Part shown: positions 21,010-34,033 of the stretch, piece after piece | How positions within the stretch are numbered: the first letter of the stretch is position 1 | Layout of the letters: each line of letters opens with the position of its first letter | NCBI GenBank assembly: GCA_025738555.1 | Contig: JAOVFP010000023.1 | Coordinates: 868,001-932,000, forward strand | Direction: 5' to 3' | Source of the DNA: Cyathus striatus | Lineage: Eukaryota; Basidiomycota; Agaricomycetes; Agaricales; Nidulariaceae | DNA length: 64,000 nt | The notes under the pieces: model-generated | Database searches by the model: none | Told to the model about the DNA's origin: nothing | The model's input: the letters and a program-made list of their open reading frames with translations, nothing else | Made by a program: the position numbers and the translations under genes

Positions 21010-24000
21010 TTAAATATCAGATGTATCAGAGCACGAGTCCCATCCTGCGTGAACGAAACTAGGGGTTCGACCCGCAGGAAGCTCAGGACCGGTAAATGTA
21101 GATAACTTGTGTTGAAACTGTCCGATAGGATTCGCAGGAGAGAATGCGGGATATAAATGTTTGAGTAAGACAGGACGTTTCTGCGATTCTTCAGAAACCG
21201 CGGAAAGATATTCGTCGGATAACGGACTAAGTCGTTCATTCGCTGAAAGATCGGAAATCTAATCATTCAAGTTATGAGTATATCTAGAATAAGGGAATAG
21301 ATCAAGATCTACCTCGCCATCAGATGTGTAGCCATTCACAGTCGCATTGGCCCAAGGGTGTACTTCAACCGATGACGATTGACTGAATTTTTCGACAACG
21401 TCAATGCTCTCGGGGTTATCAATATCGTTGCTTTGATCATGATTCCCAAGATCTACTGAAGGATTGCCTACTGGTGAAGTAGATATGGAAGTCCACCGCC
21501 GCTTAGCAAAGGTGAATGGAGTGGGTTTGTAAATAGACGGAACGCGAGGTAGCACGGGCGCAGGGAGCAGCAAGGACGTGTTGATTTCTTGCCCTGCAAT
21601 CTCCGCAGCGGGAGAAAGGGCATCTTCTTCTGGAGTAACAGGACCTTTCTCATCCTCAGAAGACGAGTCATCAAGCACCACCGGGCCTGCCCAAGCGTGC
21701 TGAGCGAACATGAGTGGATTAGGGTTGGAGAACAGAGTCGCTCCACGGAAGTTGGACGTAGGCCGTGGTAGAACTTTCTGCATGACATCCCCCTCATTTG
21801 AGCCCTTCTCATGGCTCCTTAACGTCTTTTTCCTAGGAGATCTATCCTCGTCTGCGACGGTATCATTGGCCCTTTTCTTATTTTTCGGTGATGTTCGGGT
21901 AGCCATCGATCCACCCACTAATTCATTAACATCCATATTGCCCTGCTTCTCGGCACCTTCTTTGGCCTTGACCCTCTCAGCAGCTCGCTCAGCACGAGGT
22001 GAAACTGAATCCTGGGTGACGCTTTTTCCCTTTTTTCCAAAGCGTCCATTATAAGATCTCGGCTGAGGTCCATCCACTAAAGGTACTTCCTGCGCTGTTT
22101 CTTCTTCTTTGACTTTGATCTTCGCAAGATATTTCTGTGCGCGGGGAGATGTCTTGCGAGGCCTTCCGCGCTTTCGCTTGACAGGAGGTGGGCTTGGAGT
22201 ACGTTCGACAGCAGCGGAAACCTTTTTACTTCTGCTAATCGATTCCAGAGGGCTCGGGTCAGTCTTTCGCCTCTTAACAGGCCTTCCGTGCTCGTCTTCT
22301 TCTTGTCCCTCAGGATGTTTCCTGGGCCTACCGACCTTTGGGATAGAGGCAGATGCTGCCGCAGCAAGCTTCCGATCCAATACTGGAAGGACTTTATGCG
22401 ATACACGGCGAGTAGAGGCCTCCGCAGGAATAGACTCTTCGCGCGGAGTTGAGATGAACGCAGTACCATGGAGAGGAATACGATGAGGCCATGCCTGCTG
22501 GTATATGGCGAAATGGCGGATGCACCTATGAAACTAATGAATACGGGATCCAGGCGGCTCACAATTTCAAGGGAATGCGCACCTAGGACATTCCAACTTT
22601 TGTTTTTTTCTCTTAGACTTTTCCACCTCCAAACCCCACACTACCTTTGAATCAACTTCGATTACAGGCAAAACGTTGGTACACGTCGCGCAAATAGGAA
22701 GTGGTTTACCATCTAGGCCTCGTGGTACCTCTTTTTGCTTGGGCAGAGTCTCTTTCGTTGCTTCGGAGAGGTTCGCGGTGGAAGGGCGACCTCGCAAGAC
22801 TCGTGGTTCAGCTTCTTCCTTCTTCACTTTAACATCGTCTTTTCCAGAAGGGCCTTTGTGGCCGACATTTGGGGTGGAACTTCCCGTAGTCGAAGCCTTT
22901 TCTTTGCCCTTTCCTCTAATAGAAGGTAACATGGATGAAGCAGAACGAGTGATGCGCTTAGAAGGCGTTCCACTGAGGGTTTCCAGCTTCGACGGCGTAG
23001 CAGTGGACGATTTGGCACGGGCGGAAGCCGAAGCTTTAGCCGGACTAACTTCCAGCTCAGTCACCTTCTGCCGACGCGTAGAGATAATAGAACGGAAGGG
23101 AGAAGAAGGATTACTGTTTGGAGTATTAGCGGCATCATGAACAGATGAAAGTGAAGTAAGGGAAGAAGACGGTGTGCGAGAGAAAGCTGGTGCTGGCGTC
23201 ATGAGGGCGCGCGAAGAAGATTCTGCTGCAGTGGGATCAGAAGGAGGAATGGAAGGCGTCAAAGAGGTAAGTTCGGAAGCTGTATCAGCTTCGGCAGTCA
23301 GCTCTATCTCGCTGTCAGCTGGGATATCTTTTGCGTTGGCAAGTGGAACTTTGTTGTCCTCTTCGTTTTCGCTCTCGTCGCTTTCGTCATCCCTGTTGAC
23401 GACGGCGTAAACGCCGCGGCGGGTGCGACGTTCATTAACGTTGAGAATCGGCTTTGGTTCGATTTCCGACGCCGAGTCGCTGGAAGACGACGTGTCAGAA
23501 TCTGAATCCGAGTCATCATCTGAACTGGATTCTGAGCTAGGATCCGGGTCGTCGTCAGTATGATCAGGAGCATAGCCACCCCTGCCATTCCTTTCACATG
23601 TTTCGCAAAGACAGTGTCGATTCCTTTTACCAACTGAGAGAGGGAGGAAGGGATGGGAGGATGAGCCTGAGAACGGGAGAGTGGCGAAAGTAAGAGTGAC
23701 ATACAGTATCCGTCGCCATAATGTGCAGTGATTTCCTCGCCGACGGCGATCGGCTTCAGAACCCTGAATGTGATGTATTTGCCTTCGCGGAATAGTTCAC
23801 AGTTGTTATCGCAATCATGCTGTCACAAGGCCACGTCAGGAGGTGTGCGAGTCGGTGGACAGGAGTAAGCGAGTGAGAGAGGGGGGGAAGGAGTGCTCAC
23901 GTTTACAAATCGGGCAGGACCAAGAAAAAGATGATTCTTCTTCATTTGCTTCGAGTGGATGACGCTGAAGTCGCGTCTGATGTCACAATTTCTGAGGTCG

Positions 24001-24861
24001 GTGCGTTTAAGCTCTTTATCCTCTTCGTCAGTGAGATTGGCCATGGAACCCTTTAGCTCAGTGATGACAGAACCGGGTGCGAGATTCCTGGTGGCAAGAA
24101 TACATAATTCAGATTTGCCGGTGCGGTGAGAATAACGTGAAGTATGAGCAATCTCGATTGAGCCAGAGGGATGATAAAGTTCGAAATAGCGTGAGGCGTG
24201 TCTAGTGGCGATGAATGAGTAAGAGGAAAGGATAACGAGAGGGGAGTGAAGGACGGACGACTCACGTGGCAAAGGCGTTGATCTGCTTTTGGGTATATGA
24301 CTTGAGGTAATAGCGAACGGGAGGTAGCCTGTCGTTGGTGGGGAGCAAATCAGCACGGTATTGATAGAATGACAGGGATGACGAAGGGAAAGATAGGAAT
24401 GAGGTGGGAGACGAGCAAGCGTGGGGACTAGAAGCTGCTGGAAGGAAGTGCAGGGAAGAAGCGAGGGGAAATACGGACATGAGGAGTTCGTCGACAGCTT
24501 GGCGGACGACATGGTGGAGAGGACCTTTGGCAATGACGAGCTGAAGGAGAAAAAGAGCAAGCAGAACACGTCGAATGAGCGTGGCGCGTATAAGGAAAGA
24601 AGAAAAGACAGAAAAAAATGGGGGACATACGCGTCGTACGATCTGGATGAGCTCGCGAGCATCTGTCTTTGGCAACCTGCGTGAGGGGTCCATCTTGTGG
24701 ACATGGAGGGGAACAGTGCCAGTGCCGAGCTTCTCGACGAGCAGGTGACTGAGAAAATCGTCGTCCTTGGAGAGGTCGCGCATATTCATTATCTTGGTGG
24801 GACGCCATGTTAGGATAGCAGAGGAAGGCGTTGCAGAGCTGTGGGAGGACGCTGGTGCCAT
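21010..24861 (-). CDS. SET9: SET9/SUV420-type histone H4K20 methyltransferase with long AT-hook tail
   Basis: Start at 24861 (MAPASSHSSATPSSAILTWR), then MNMRDLSKDDDFLSHLLVEK, typical of the family N-terminus. The SET domain comes from several exons: HTSRYSHRTGKSELCILATR, FLGPARFVNHDCDNNC, FRVLKPIAVGEEITAHYG and DGYFGKRNRHCLC with the post-SET Cys cluster. A long acidic and Ser-rich region follows. Near 22560-22690 lies a CxxC pair, CATC and CPRC, spaced by about 35 residues and followed by IRHFAIYQQAWPHR, a zinc-ribbon-like piece. Two AT-hook-like motifs, VGRPRKHPEG and KRKRGRPRKTS, lie in the tail, and the protein ends DSCSDTSDI at 21010. The family methylates H4 Lys20. The tail suggests DNA binding (inference). 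Confidence 0.93.
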
Positions 24862-25158
24862 GGAGGCAGAACAGCGACGGGGACGGTGAGGACGATGGTG
24901 GGAGAGGAAGAGAGGGAGGAGAGAATGAGAGCGGATGTCTGTCTGGCAGGCACAGTTTTAGCAGGTTGATACAATACCGGCTGTGGCGAACATCACTCCC
25001 TTACGTAACTCACACCTAATCTCCTTCAAACTCGGCATCGCTCTTATTCTTTCCCCTTGTCTCATCCTTGTCTGCAGCGCATTGTAATATCATTCTTATT
25101 GTACATCTAACGACATCATATCCGTGCTAAACAACAAACTACCATCAACGCATCGCCT

Positions 25159-27993
<2,835 letters not shown>

Positions 27994-29383
27994 TTAGCGA
28001 TCGAAGGACATAGGTTTCGGAATGAAGCATCCGGAAGCATCGTTCACTTGAATTGCATCCGAGAGCCTAGCTCGTTCATCATCCATCACTCCAGGAATTT
28101 CACCACTTGTTGCAAGATGATGCCAAAAGAGGACACCACCCGGTTTGAGCAAGCGTTGTGCGGGCTGTTCCTTCAATTCTATAGGTGCTTCCGATGAAGG
28201 ATTGGACATCGCGCCAGAAGAGCGAGAGCCAGACGTAGACGCCAAGTTATCCTCATTCGGATAAGTGTTCGGAAGGGAAGGTGACGGCGATGATGTGTGC
28301 AAATAGTCAACCTGTCGTGCGATGGGAAGTACGTTTCGTAGAAGATTCTCGTCAGGTGCCAGCGCTTCAGGAGGGGAGAAAGATGAGGCGAGAGCTGGAT
28401 TTGCAAATTCTAAAGGTGGTGTAGGGAAGTATTCCGAGGGTGTTGTCGGTCCGGTAGTACCTTGACGCTGCTGCTGCTGACGACTGTACGTGTCTCTTTG
28501 GCTAAAGTAGTGGGTAGGGATGTGATTCTGGGACGGCACGATGATCGGCGAGCGTGACAGAACTATAGATGTCGGCTCATAAGGAATGATACCGGACTCA
28601 TCTGCGACGTAATGGCGCTCTGTGCCTGACACTTCTGTTGCGTGAAAGACAAAGCGATGACCATTCGTGGCACGGTTGGACGCACTAACAGAAGTTGTGC
28701 AGCGAGCACACTATGGGAAAGAAAGATCAGGAATACGAAACGGAACAAGCTCCTGGGACGAACAGGTATGACGATCATGTATCCCACCGTGCTCCCACAG
28801 CCGTGGCAATAAAGAGTCTGTGTCAAGCACTCGCAAGTGCGTGAATGGCTTGCCGAAGGAGCAGGCCGGCGGAAAGATTTGGAACGGACATGCTCAGGGC
28901 TGTATGCATAGGCGGAACAGTTCACAGGAAGCGCATCGGACGAGTATAAGGACACATTTGGACGGAGTAGCAAAACGGCCTGCGGAAGGGGAAGGAAGCT
29001 AAGACAGTGTTGAAGGAGAGAAAAAAGAAAAGCAAATGTACCTTCATGCCGCGGTTTGTAAGGAAGGTGCCACATGACTTGCAGTCAAGAATCCAGACTT
29101 TATGGGCAATAGGGGGAGGGGGAGTGGGATAGGGATTGGCGGGAAAGAGATGAACCTGAGGAGACTGTCGCGAAGAGGATTGGGCAACGAAACTGTACAT
29201 TGCAGAGGACGATGGAGAGGGGTTAAAGGAGGGTTGGCGGCGGGCGTTGTTATCGTAAAGAACGTGGGCAAACGAGGGATCATGGTGAGAACGGAGCGGG
29301 CGTGGAGAAGAGTATATCCTCGGAGGAGAGTCGTGGGCAGGGGCAGGAGCAGGAGCAGGAACAGGAGCAGGAGCAGGCATCAC
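27994..29383 (-). CDS. FAM72-domain protein with Pro/Ala-rich N-terminus
   Basis: Start at 29383; the first exon (to 29042) opens with a PAPVPAPAPAPA run and continues to KVWILDCKSCGTFLTNRGMK. Exon 2 (28979 to about 28770) reads AVLLLRPNVSLYSSDALPVN, then CECLTQTLYCHGCGSTVGYM and IVIP. Exon 3 begins CARCTTSVSASNRATNGHRF and VFHATEVSGTERHYV. These match the FAM72 pattern: CxxCG, an AVLLAD-like strand, CxCxxxxLxCxxCGxxVGYH, then a Cys-rich NGH and a FH motif. A disordered tail ends at 27994 with CFIPKPMSFDR. Animal FAM72 proteins are small and linked to the cell cycle and to UNG2; the fungal role is unknown. The two CxxC pairs likely bind zinc (inference). Confidence 0.82.
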
Positions 29384-29750
29384 CGAGGTAGGAGAGCAGC
29401 GAAGGGGCAGGAATCTACGAGAACAGAGCCAAGAAAGGATGAGGCAGATTGGCGTAGACCTTAGGTGTTAGGTGACGGAGAGACGAAAGGGGGGCCGGGG
29501 AATATTTATACTCTGCGCCAGCAAGAGAAGAGGACAAGAAGACATGGCAAGAGACGAGAGAAATTGGACAAGTCAATCAGGTCTTGAGCGAACCTCGTGA
29601 ATTTATCACATCTCCTTCAAGAAATAGGAATATGAGAAACGAGAAATGAGAAAGAGAAATAAAAAATAAGAAACGTAAAAAAGAATTATCCGTTATCTCC
29701 GGTTATTCTCATCCAGATCTCAGATCTCATCCTCCCTCCACCCATCACCC
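29384..29750. promoter_or_regulatory. divergent promoter FAM72 / RRP17
   Basis: 367 bp between two divergent start codons. It holds a purine-rich tract at about 29620-29690 made of GAGAAA-type units and AAATAAAAAATAAG, which could act as a nucleosome-poor region. No other element was recognised. Confidence 0.45.
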
Positions 29751-30586
29751 ATGTCCCGCAACAACATCGCCCTTCTCACCCAGTCCCACAAGGCCCTCGC
29801 CGCAAAGAGAAAGGCAAAGAGAGAGCAGATAAAGGAAATCCTCTTTGATGAGGACGCTCGCAGGTAACTCTCCCTCTCATCTCACATCCCCGTCTCACAC
29901 CCCCCACAGGGACTTCTTGACCGGCTTTCACAAAAGAAAGGTCGCCAGAACAGAGGCTGCCCGCGAAAAGGCCAAAGAGAGGGAGAAGCTCGAGCACCAG
30001 GAGGCCCGTCGCGAGGTACATTGTCTCTCCCTCCTTGTTTTCCTCATTTCTCACCACTATCTCAGCAACGCCGTGCCCTTAGGGAACGAGCAAAGGAAAA
30101 CGCTGCCATAGTTGAGAAAGCTTACGGCGCTCTTTCTGGTGAGCTTGCACCACCACTCTTTTCATCCCACCGTACTCATCCTTCCAAGATGGTGACGATG
30201 ACGAGTGGCCAGGGATAGATACAAACAAAGAGACACAGGAAAGGGATGAGGAATACGAAAACGAAGAGATTGTAGCAACAGTGACTGTCGTCGAAGATTT
30301 TGACCCAGAATCGCTAACTCATGGACCCATACCACGACAAAATTCCTCAAGTCGCTCTCATCCTCCGCCCACAGATCCTTCTACCAAGAAACCACACTCG
30401 AAAGCCTCTGCTCCTGCAAAGAGAAAGCCCAAGGAGAAGAAAATACATTACCAAACCAAGGATGCTAGGAAAGCAGATCGTCAAAAGCAGCGTGCGAGGC
30501 GGACTGAAAAGGCAGAATTGGCCGGTGGTAAAGCATCCAGAAAGAAGTCCATAAGTGTAAAGAGGAAAGGAAACTCGAAGCACTAA
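29751..30586 (+). CDS. RRP17: Rrp17/Nop25-family ribosome biogenesis protein
   Basis: Start MSRNNIALLTQSHKALAAKR at 29751. The second and third exons give the hallmark EILFDEDARRDFLTGFHKRK, VARTEAAREKAKEREKLEHQ and QRRALRERAKENAA. The last exon begins in phase DGDDDEWPGIDTN after an intron from 30139 and ends in a basic tail with IHYQTKDARKADRQKQRARR and a TAA at 30584-30586. Rrp17 in yeast is a nucleolar exonuclease factor for 60S maturation. Three short introns were read. Length, about 200 residues, suits the family. It is divergent from the FAM72 gene. Confidence 0.9.
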
Positions 30587-31384
30587 CAAAAGGAGCAATC
30601 AGCAATAAAAGCCACACTGAGGCTTCATTCTGAACGCTGAACATATGACGGTCTGGGAGCTTTTCGGCACCCACACTTCATTGATGCCGACTTCAGTATG
30701 TTGCGCCACCTCTCGACAGGCCTTGTAGCGTGGGGGGTAAATCGGGTGTGTGATGCACCCAGAATATGTATGTATGTTACTATACCTACAGATTAGAAGC
30801 ATTTCTCCTTTTCTCGGTACATCTTTCTCACTTGTAGTTGTTCTCGAGTGGTCTATCCCACCCATATTCTGCTTTGGATTTTCACCTACCAGATGACCTT
30901 CGTGTGTAACCGAAGCAGCTGAGGCTGCATCTCTTTACAGATTTCGATGCTTCTGTTGGACTGATAATCAGGTGACTAGGTGACACCTCATCTATCCTGG
31001 ATCCTGGTACATTGTGTTTGGAATCTTGACAGTAGTCGCGGTATCTTTAGCTAACATTCGTGTTTGCTTCTTACAATAAGTTAAGTAACTTAAGTGCTTG
31101 ATCGTTGTTGGAAAATGAAGGCAAGCCTCAGTCTTGTCATACCTTTGCTATAAAAACTATACTCAGACTGTGGACTCTTCTTATTTCTGATACTTCGCAA
31201 GCAATTCGCAAGGTTCTTTTTAGAAATAGTGGACCATTATTATAAGTATAGTAAATCGGAGGAAATGAAAGGCAACAGATAAGTACTGACAGTAAAAATA
31301 AATTACATAGTAACATACGTGTTTAGAATTCTGCGCGAACCACACTTTGCTCCTCTTAACGCTCACTAGGCTCTTGGGTGGATC
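30587..31384. other. intergenic region between RRP17 and the Mutator-like element
   Basis: No gene seen; the small frames on both strands have no family match. The left part holds the RRP17 3' UTR. The right edge (31376-31384) is one copy of the GGGTGGATC target duplication of the neighbouring element, so this was probably once continuous with the BOS1 promoter region. Confidence 0.4.
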
Positions 31385-31593
31385 TAGACCGGAAGCCGGT
31401 CGGTTACGTGAAAGCACGTGATATGAACGATTGAATCGTGTCGATATACCGACCGGTCCAACTCGTCGAATTTTAGCGTACTAAACCTTACGTCCTTACC
31501 CACTTCCTTTTTTGGATTTTCAGAACGGCTCCGTCTCAACGTCGCGTCCCAGCACTCTTTTCTCACTCCGCCCTCTCCTCTGTCCCCTCCTCT
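31385..31593 (+). repeat. left TIR of the Mutator-like element
   Basis: 209 bp, inverted relative to 32441-32649. Its inner edge is a pyrimidine-rich tract (31560-31615) that runs straight up to an ATG at 31616, like a fungal core promoter. Confidence 0.88.
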
Positions 31594-31615
31594 CATCTCT
31601 CCGTTCTCTTCTCTT

Positions 31616-32056
31616 ATGTACCTTGTAGTCGCTATCATCACTGTTTTCATTCACTATGAAATTGAAGCTAAAAACATTACTTTGTCCGATATCCGAGAGC
31701 TCGTATGTATAGAAGCAAGAAGTATGGTTGAGCAAGTTATTCCCTGTGAGCGCAGACTCCCAGATGATTTTTGGATTGGATATGGCGATGAAGAAGTTCA
31801 GCTCGGGCTGAAGGCCTGTCTTCGTATCTATGCGGTCCCTGCTGGAAGTATTGTACCAAGGGAGTTTCAACTCAAGGCAACACTTGCTCGATTGACTGGG
31901 AATGACTCGCTAGTGGATGTTGGAAGCGGGTGTGGCAAAACCCTTCGCTTGATCTTACAGTATATGCTCTTCCCAGATGATATAGCCCTTGTTATTTCTT
32001 CTCTCGTGCTCGTCATTTTGATTAATCAGATAGCATTGGTTCAACTGGAACACTAA
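31616..32056 (+). CDS. unknown protein encoded in the Mutator-like element, methyltransferase-like motif
   Basis: An open frame of 146 codons starts 22 bp inside the left TIR with MYLVVAIITVFIHYEIEAKN. It then gives ARSMVEQVIPCERRLPDDFW and ATLARLTGNDSLVDVGSGCG. The VDVGSGCG stretch resembles motif I of class I SAM-dependent methyltransferases (DxGxGxG), preceded by the usual helix. The rest of such a domain is missing or split by introns I could not place. It is not a transposase I know. It may be a captured host gene fragment. Confidence 0.4.
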   Translation: MYLVVAIITVFIHYEIEAKNITLSDIRELVCIEARSMVEQVIPCERRLPDDFWIGYGDEEVQLGLKACLRIYAVPAGSIVPREFQLKATLARLTGNDSLVDVGSGCGKTLRLILQYMLFPDDIALVISSLVLVILINQIALVQLEH

Positions 32057-32059
32057 ACA

Positions 32060-32403
32060 ATAACATATCGTCCAGTACAAAGTAAGTATGAAGGTAACAA
32101 ACTGGTTCTCATCGGTCAGAGACATACTACCAGCCGCCCTCCTTCTACCTGCAGCTCTTCCAACTTCCCCACCTCCTGTGTGCCCTCCCTTTCTTCCCTG
32201 TTGTGCTTTAGCATAAGCTGAACTGGTACTGCTGGCAGTGCTACTTGAAGAGCCGATGCGAAAGAGCTGAGTCGCCTGCCACTGTTCTGGTGGTCTGCTG
32301 CACGGCTCGATGTTGAATGACTGAGTTATATCGTTGAGCACAATTTGCGAGGTCGTTTGCGTGACGGGATATGCTGAGATGAGGATGCAGTATTTTGATC
32401 CAT
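32060..32403 (-). CDS. unknown protein encoded in the Mutator-like element, minus strand
   Basis: Starting 37 bp inside the right TIR, the minus strand reads MDQNTASSSQHIPSRKRPRK, then after a one-base frame change near 32342 DITQSFNIEPCSRPPEQWQA and TQLFRIGSSSSTAS, then a Gly/Arg-rich stretch GRKGGHTGGGEVGRAAGRRR. The 3' end is not clear. The content looks like real protein, with a nuclear-localisation-like basic patch, but no family is recognised. The frame change could be a sequence error or decay. Confidence 0.35.
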
Positions 32404-32440
32404 AAGTGAGAGGGACTGGAAGACCAGAGAGATGAGGAAC

Positions 32441-32649
32441 AGAGGAGGGGACAGAGGAGAGGGCGGAGTGAGAAAAGAGTGCTGGGACGCGACGTTGAGA
32501 CGGAGCCGTTCTGAAAATCCAAAAAAAGAAGTGGGTAAGGACGTAAGGTTTAGTACGCTAAAATTCGACGAGTTGGACCGGTCGGTATATCGACACGATT
32601 CAATCGTTCATATCACGTGCTTGCACGTAACCGACCGGCTTCCGGTCTA
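32441..32649 (-). repeat. right TIR of the Mutator-like element
   Basis: Inverted copy of 31385-31593, differing at about two positions. Its inner edge is also pyrimidine-rich when read on the minus strand and is followed by an ATG at 32403. Confidence 0.88.
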
Positions 32650-32769
32650 GGGTGGATCACGGACTGGACGCGTTCCTGCTCGCGTATCACGTGACACTAC
32701 CAACGTGGTCTCCGTATCTCGTTCCTCGCTGCTCAACCCAGGGACCCTCCCACCAGCAACTAGTCCGCA

Positions 32770-33749
32770 ATGAATTCACTGTACAATCTAGGCATTCGTC
32801 AAACAAATTCTCTGCAAGCAGATTTGGAACGTCTGCGAAATGGGGACAGCTCCGCTTCGCTACTAGGTACACGAGAACTTCACATGCTGCCATATTCAAT
32901 ATGATTTTCTGAGCCGTGTCTCTTCTCGTTAGGACAGATATCTGCGTCCTTGGCCGCCATGAGCAGGACCATAGAAGACTACGACTCCATGGCAAAGCGC
33001 GAAATGATAAAAGCAAAGCAGGAAAAGGCACAAATGTATGGAAGATTAACGCGGTCTGCGACAAAGGCTGACAGTTAAAACGCACATTCAGGCGCGTTCA
33101 AAAATTCAGGGCAGATTACGTTGAATTTAGGGAGGAGTTCGACCGCCTGAAGGCTGATGTTGCTGCAGAAGTGGGTTGTCTTAGCTCATAGCTTAAGAAT
33201 ACCAGGCTGAAGCCTTCACCCCAGAGAGCTGCTGCCGACAGAGATGCCTTGTTCGCAACATCATCATCAACACCCCTCACTCCTTCAGACACCCGACGGC
33301 GTTTCCAAAATACTGCGTCTTCTGTGTCAACATTACCTCCTGGTTTGCGACCTTCAGAACATTCAGAATCACCGTTCCGAGGTGCTACGCCGCAGCCAGG
33401 ATATGGGCAGAGGGAATTTAGGGCGTTGGATGAGCATACCTTTATCCAGAACACAGAAGCACGTTTGGACGACTTCATAGCTCAAGGACGGGAGGCGCTA
33501 GACAACCTTGTTGACCAACGCAATATGCTGAAAGGTACCCAGAGAAGGTTATTGGATGCTGCCAACACTCTTGGACTAAGTCGTGACGTTATTGGCTGGA
33601 TAGAGCGAAGAAGGTGTGTTGCCGTGCATTCTACTGTGATGACATAAATTCATAAGTCTTGTTTTAGTACGCAGGACATGTACATCTTCTTCGGAGGTGC
33701 CATATTTACGTTTTTCTGCTTTTACCTTATCTGGCACTACCTGGGATAG
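32770..33749 (+). CDS. BOS1: Golgi/ER SNARE Bos1 (membrin)
   Basis: Start MNSLYNLGIRQTNSLQADLE at 32770, then QISASLAAMSRTIEDYDSMA and VQKFRADYVEFREEFDRLK, all typical of Bos1. The SNARE helix is NTEARLDDFIAQGREALDNL and DQRNMLKGTQRRLLDAANTL, with the Gln zero-layer type typical of the family. The last exon gives the membrane anchor MYIFFGGAIFTFFCFYLIWH and TAG at 33747-33749. Bos1 is a Qb SNARE for ER-Golgi transport. Between 33171 and 33240 the exons do not join in phase unless one base differs near the CCCC run at about 33222-33225. The upstream region is now occupied by the Mutator-like element. Confidence 0.92.
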
Positions 33750-34033
33750 TCCTTCTGCACATCGTTTTTACTTTTTGATCTCGAACTTGGGACGGTATGT
33801 CTGTACAATTCTTTAATAATACTTAACTATTGGAAACAGTGTTTGGGAAGGGCGTAAGATGAGAGTTGTACAAATGAGCATATCAAGTTGTCTCATAACC
33901 CCTCGAGTCGTATTGCAAAACCAGGCATATTTTTATGATAGACGAGTAACTCAACTTCGTGAATAGAAACGAAAAGAAAGCTGGACGACGTGGGACCGAG
34001 CACTTTCTTCAATCAAATTCTGTTGTGTTTAGT

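Larger units (their letters stand above)
31385..32649. mobile_element. Mutator-like (MULE) element, 1,265 bp, with 209-bp TIRs and 9-bp target duplication
   Basis: Inverted repeats lie at 31385-31593 and 32441-32649, with about two mismatches in 209 bp by eye. The outer end reads TAGACCGGAAGCCGGTCGG. GGGTGGATC flanks both ends exactly (31376-31384 and 32650-32658). Long TIRs with a 9-bp duplication are the signature of Mutator-like elements. The 847-bp interior has no recognisable transposase but carries two reading frames that converge (see separate entries). The near-identical TIRs suggest a recent insertion. It ends 120 bp before the BOS1 start codon. Confidence 0.88.

Noticed and set aside
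22676..23140. 154-codon plus-strand frame
   Set aside because: Antisense of the low-complexity SET9 region; no intron signals or family content.
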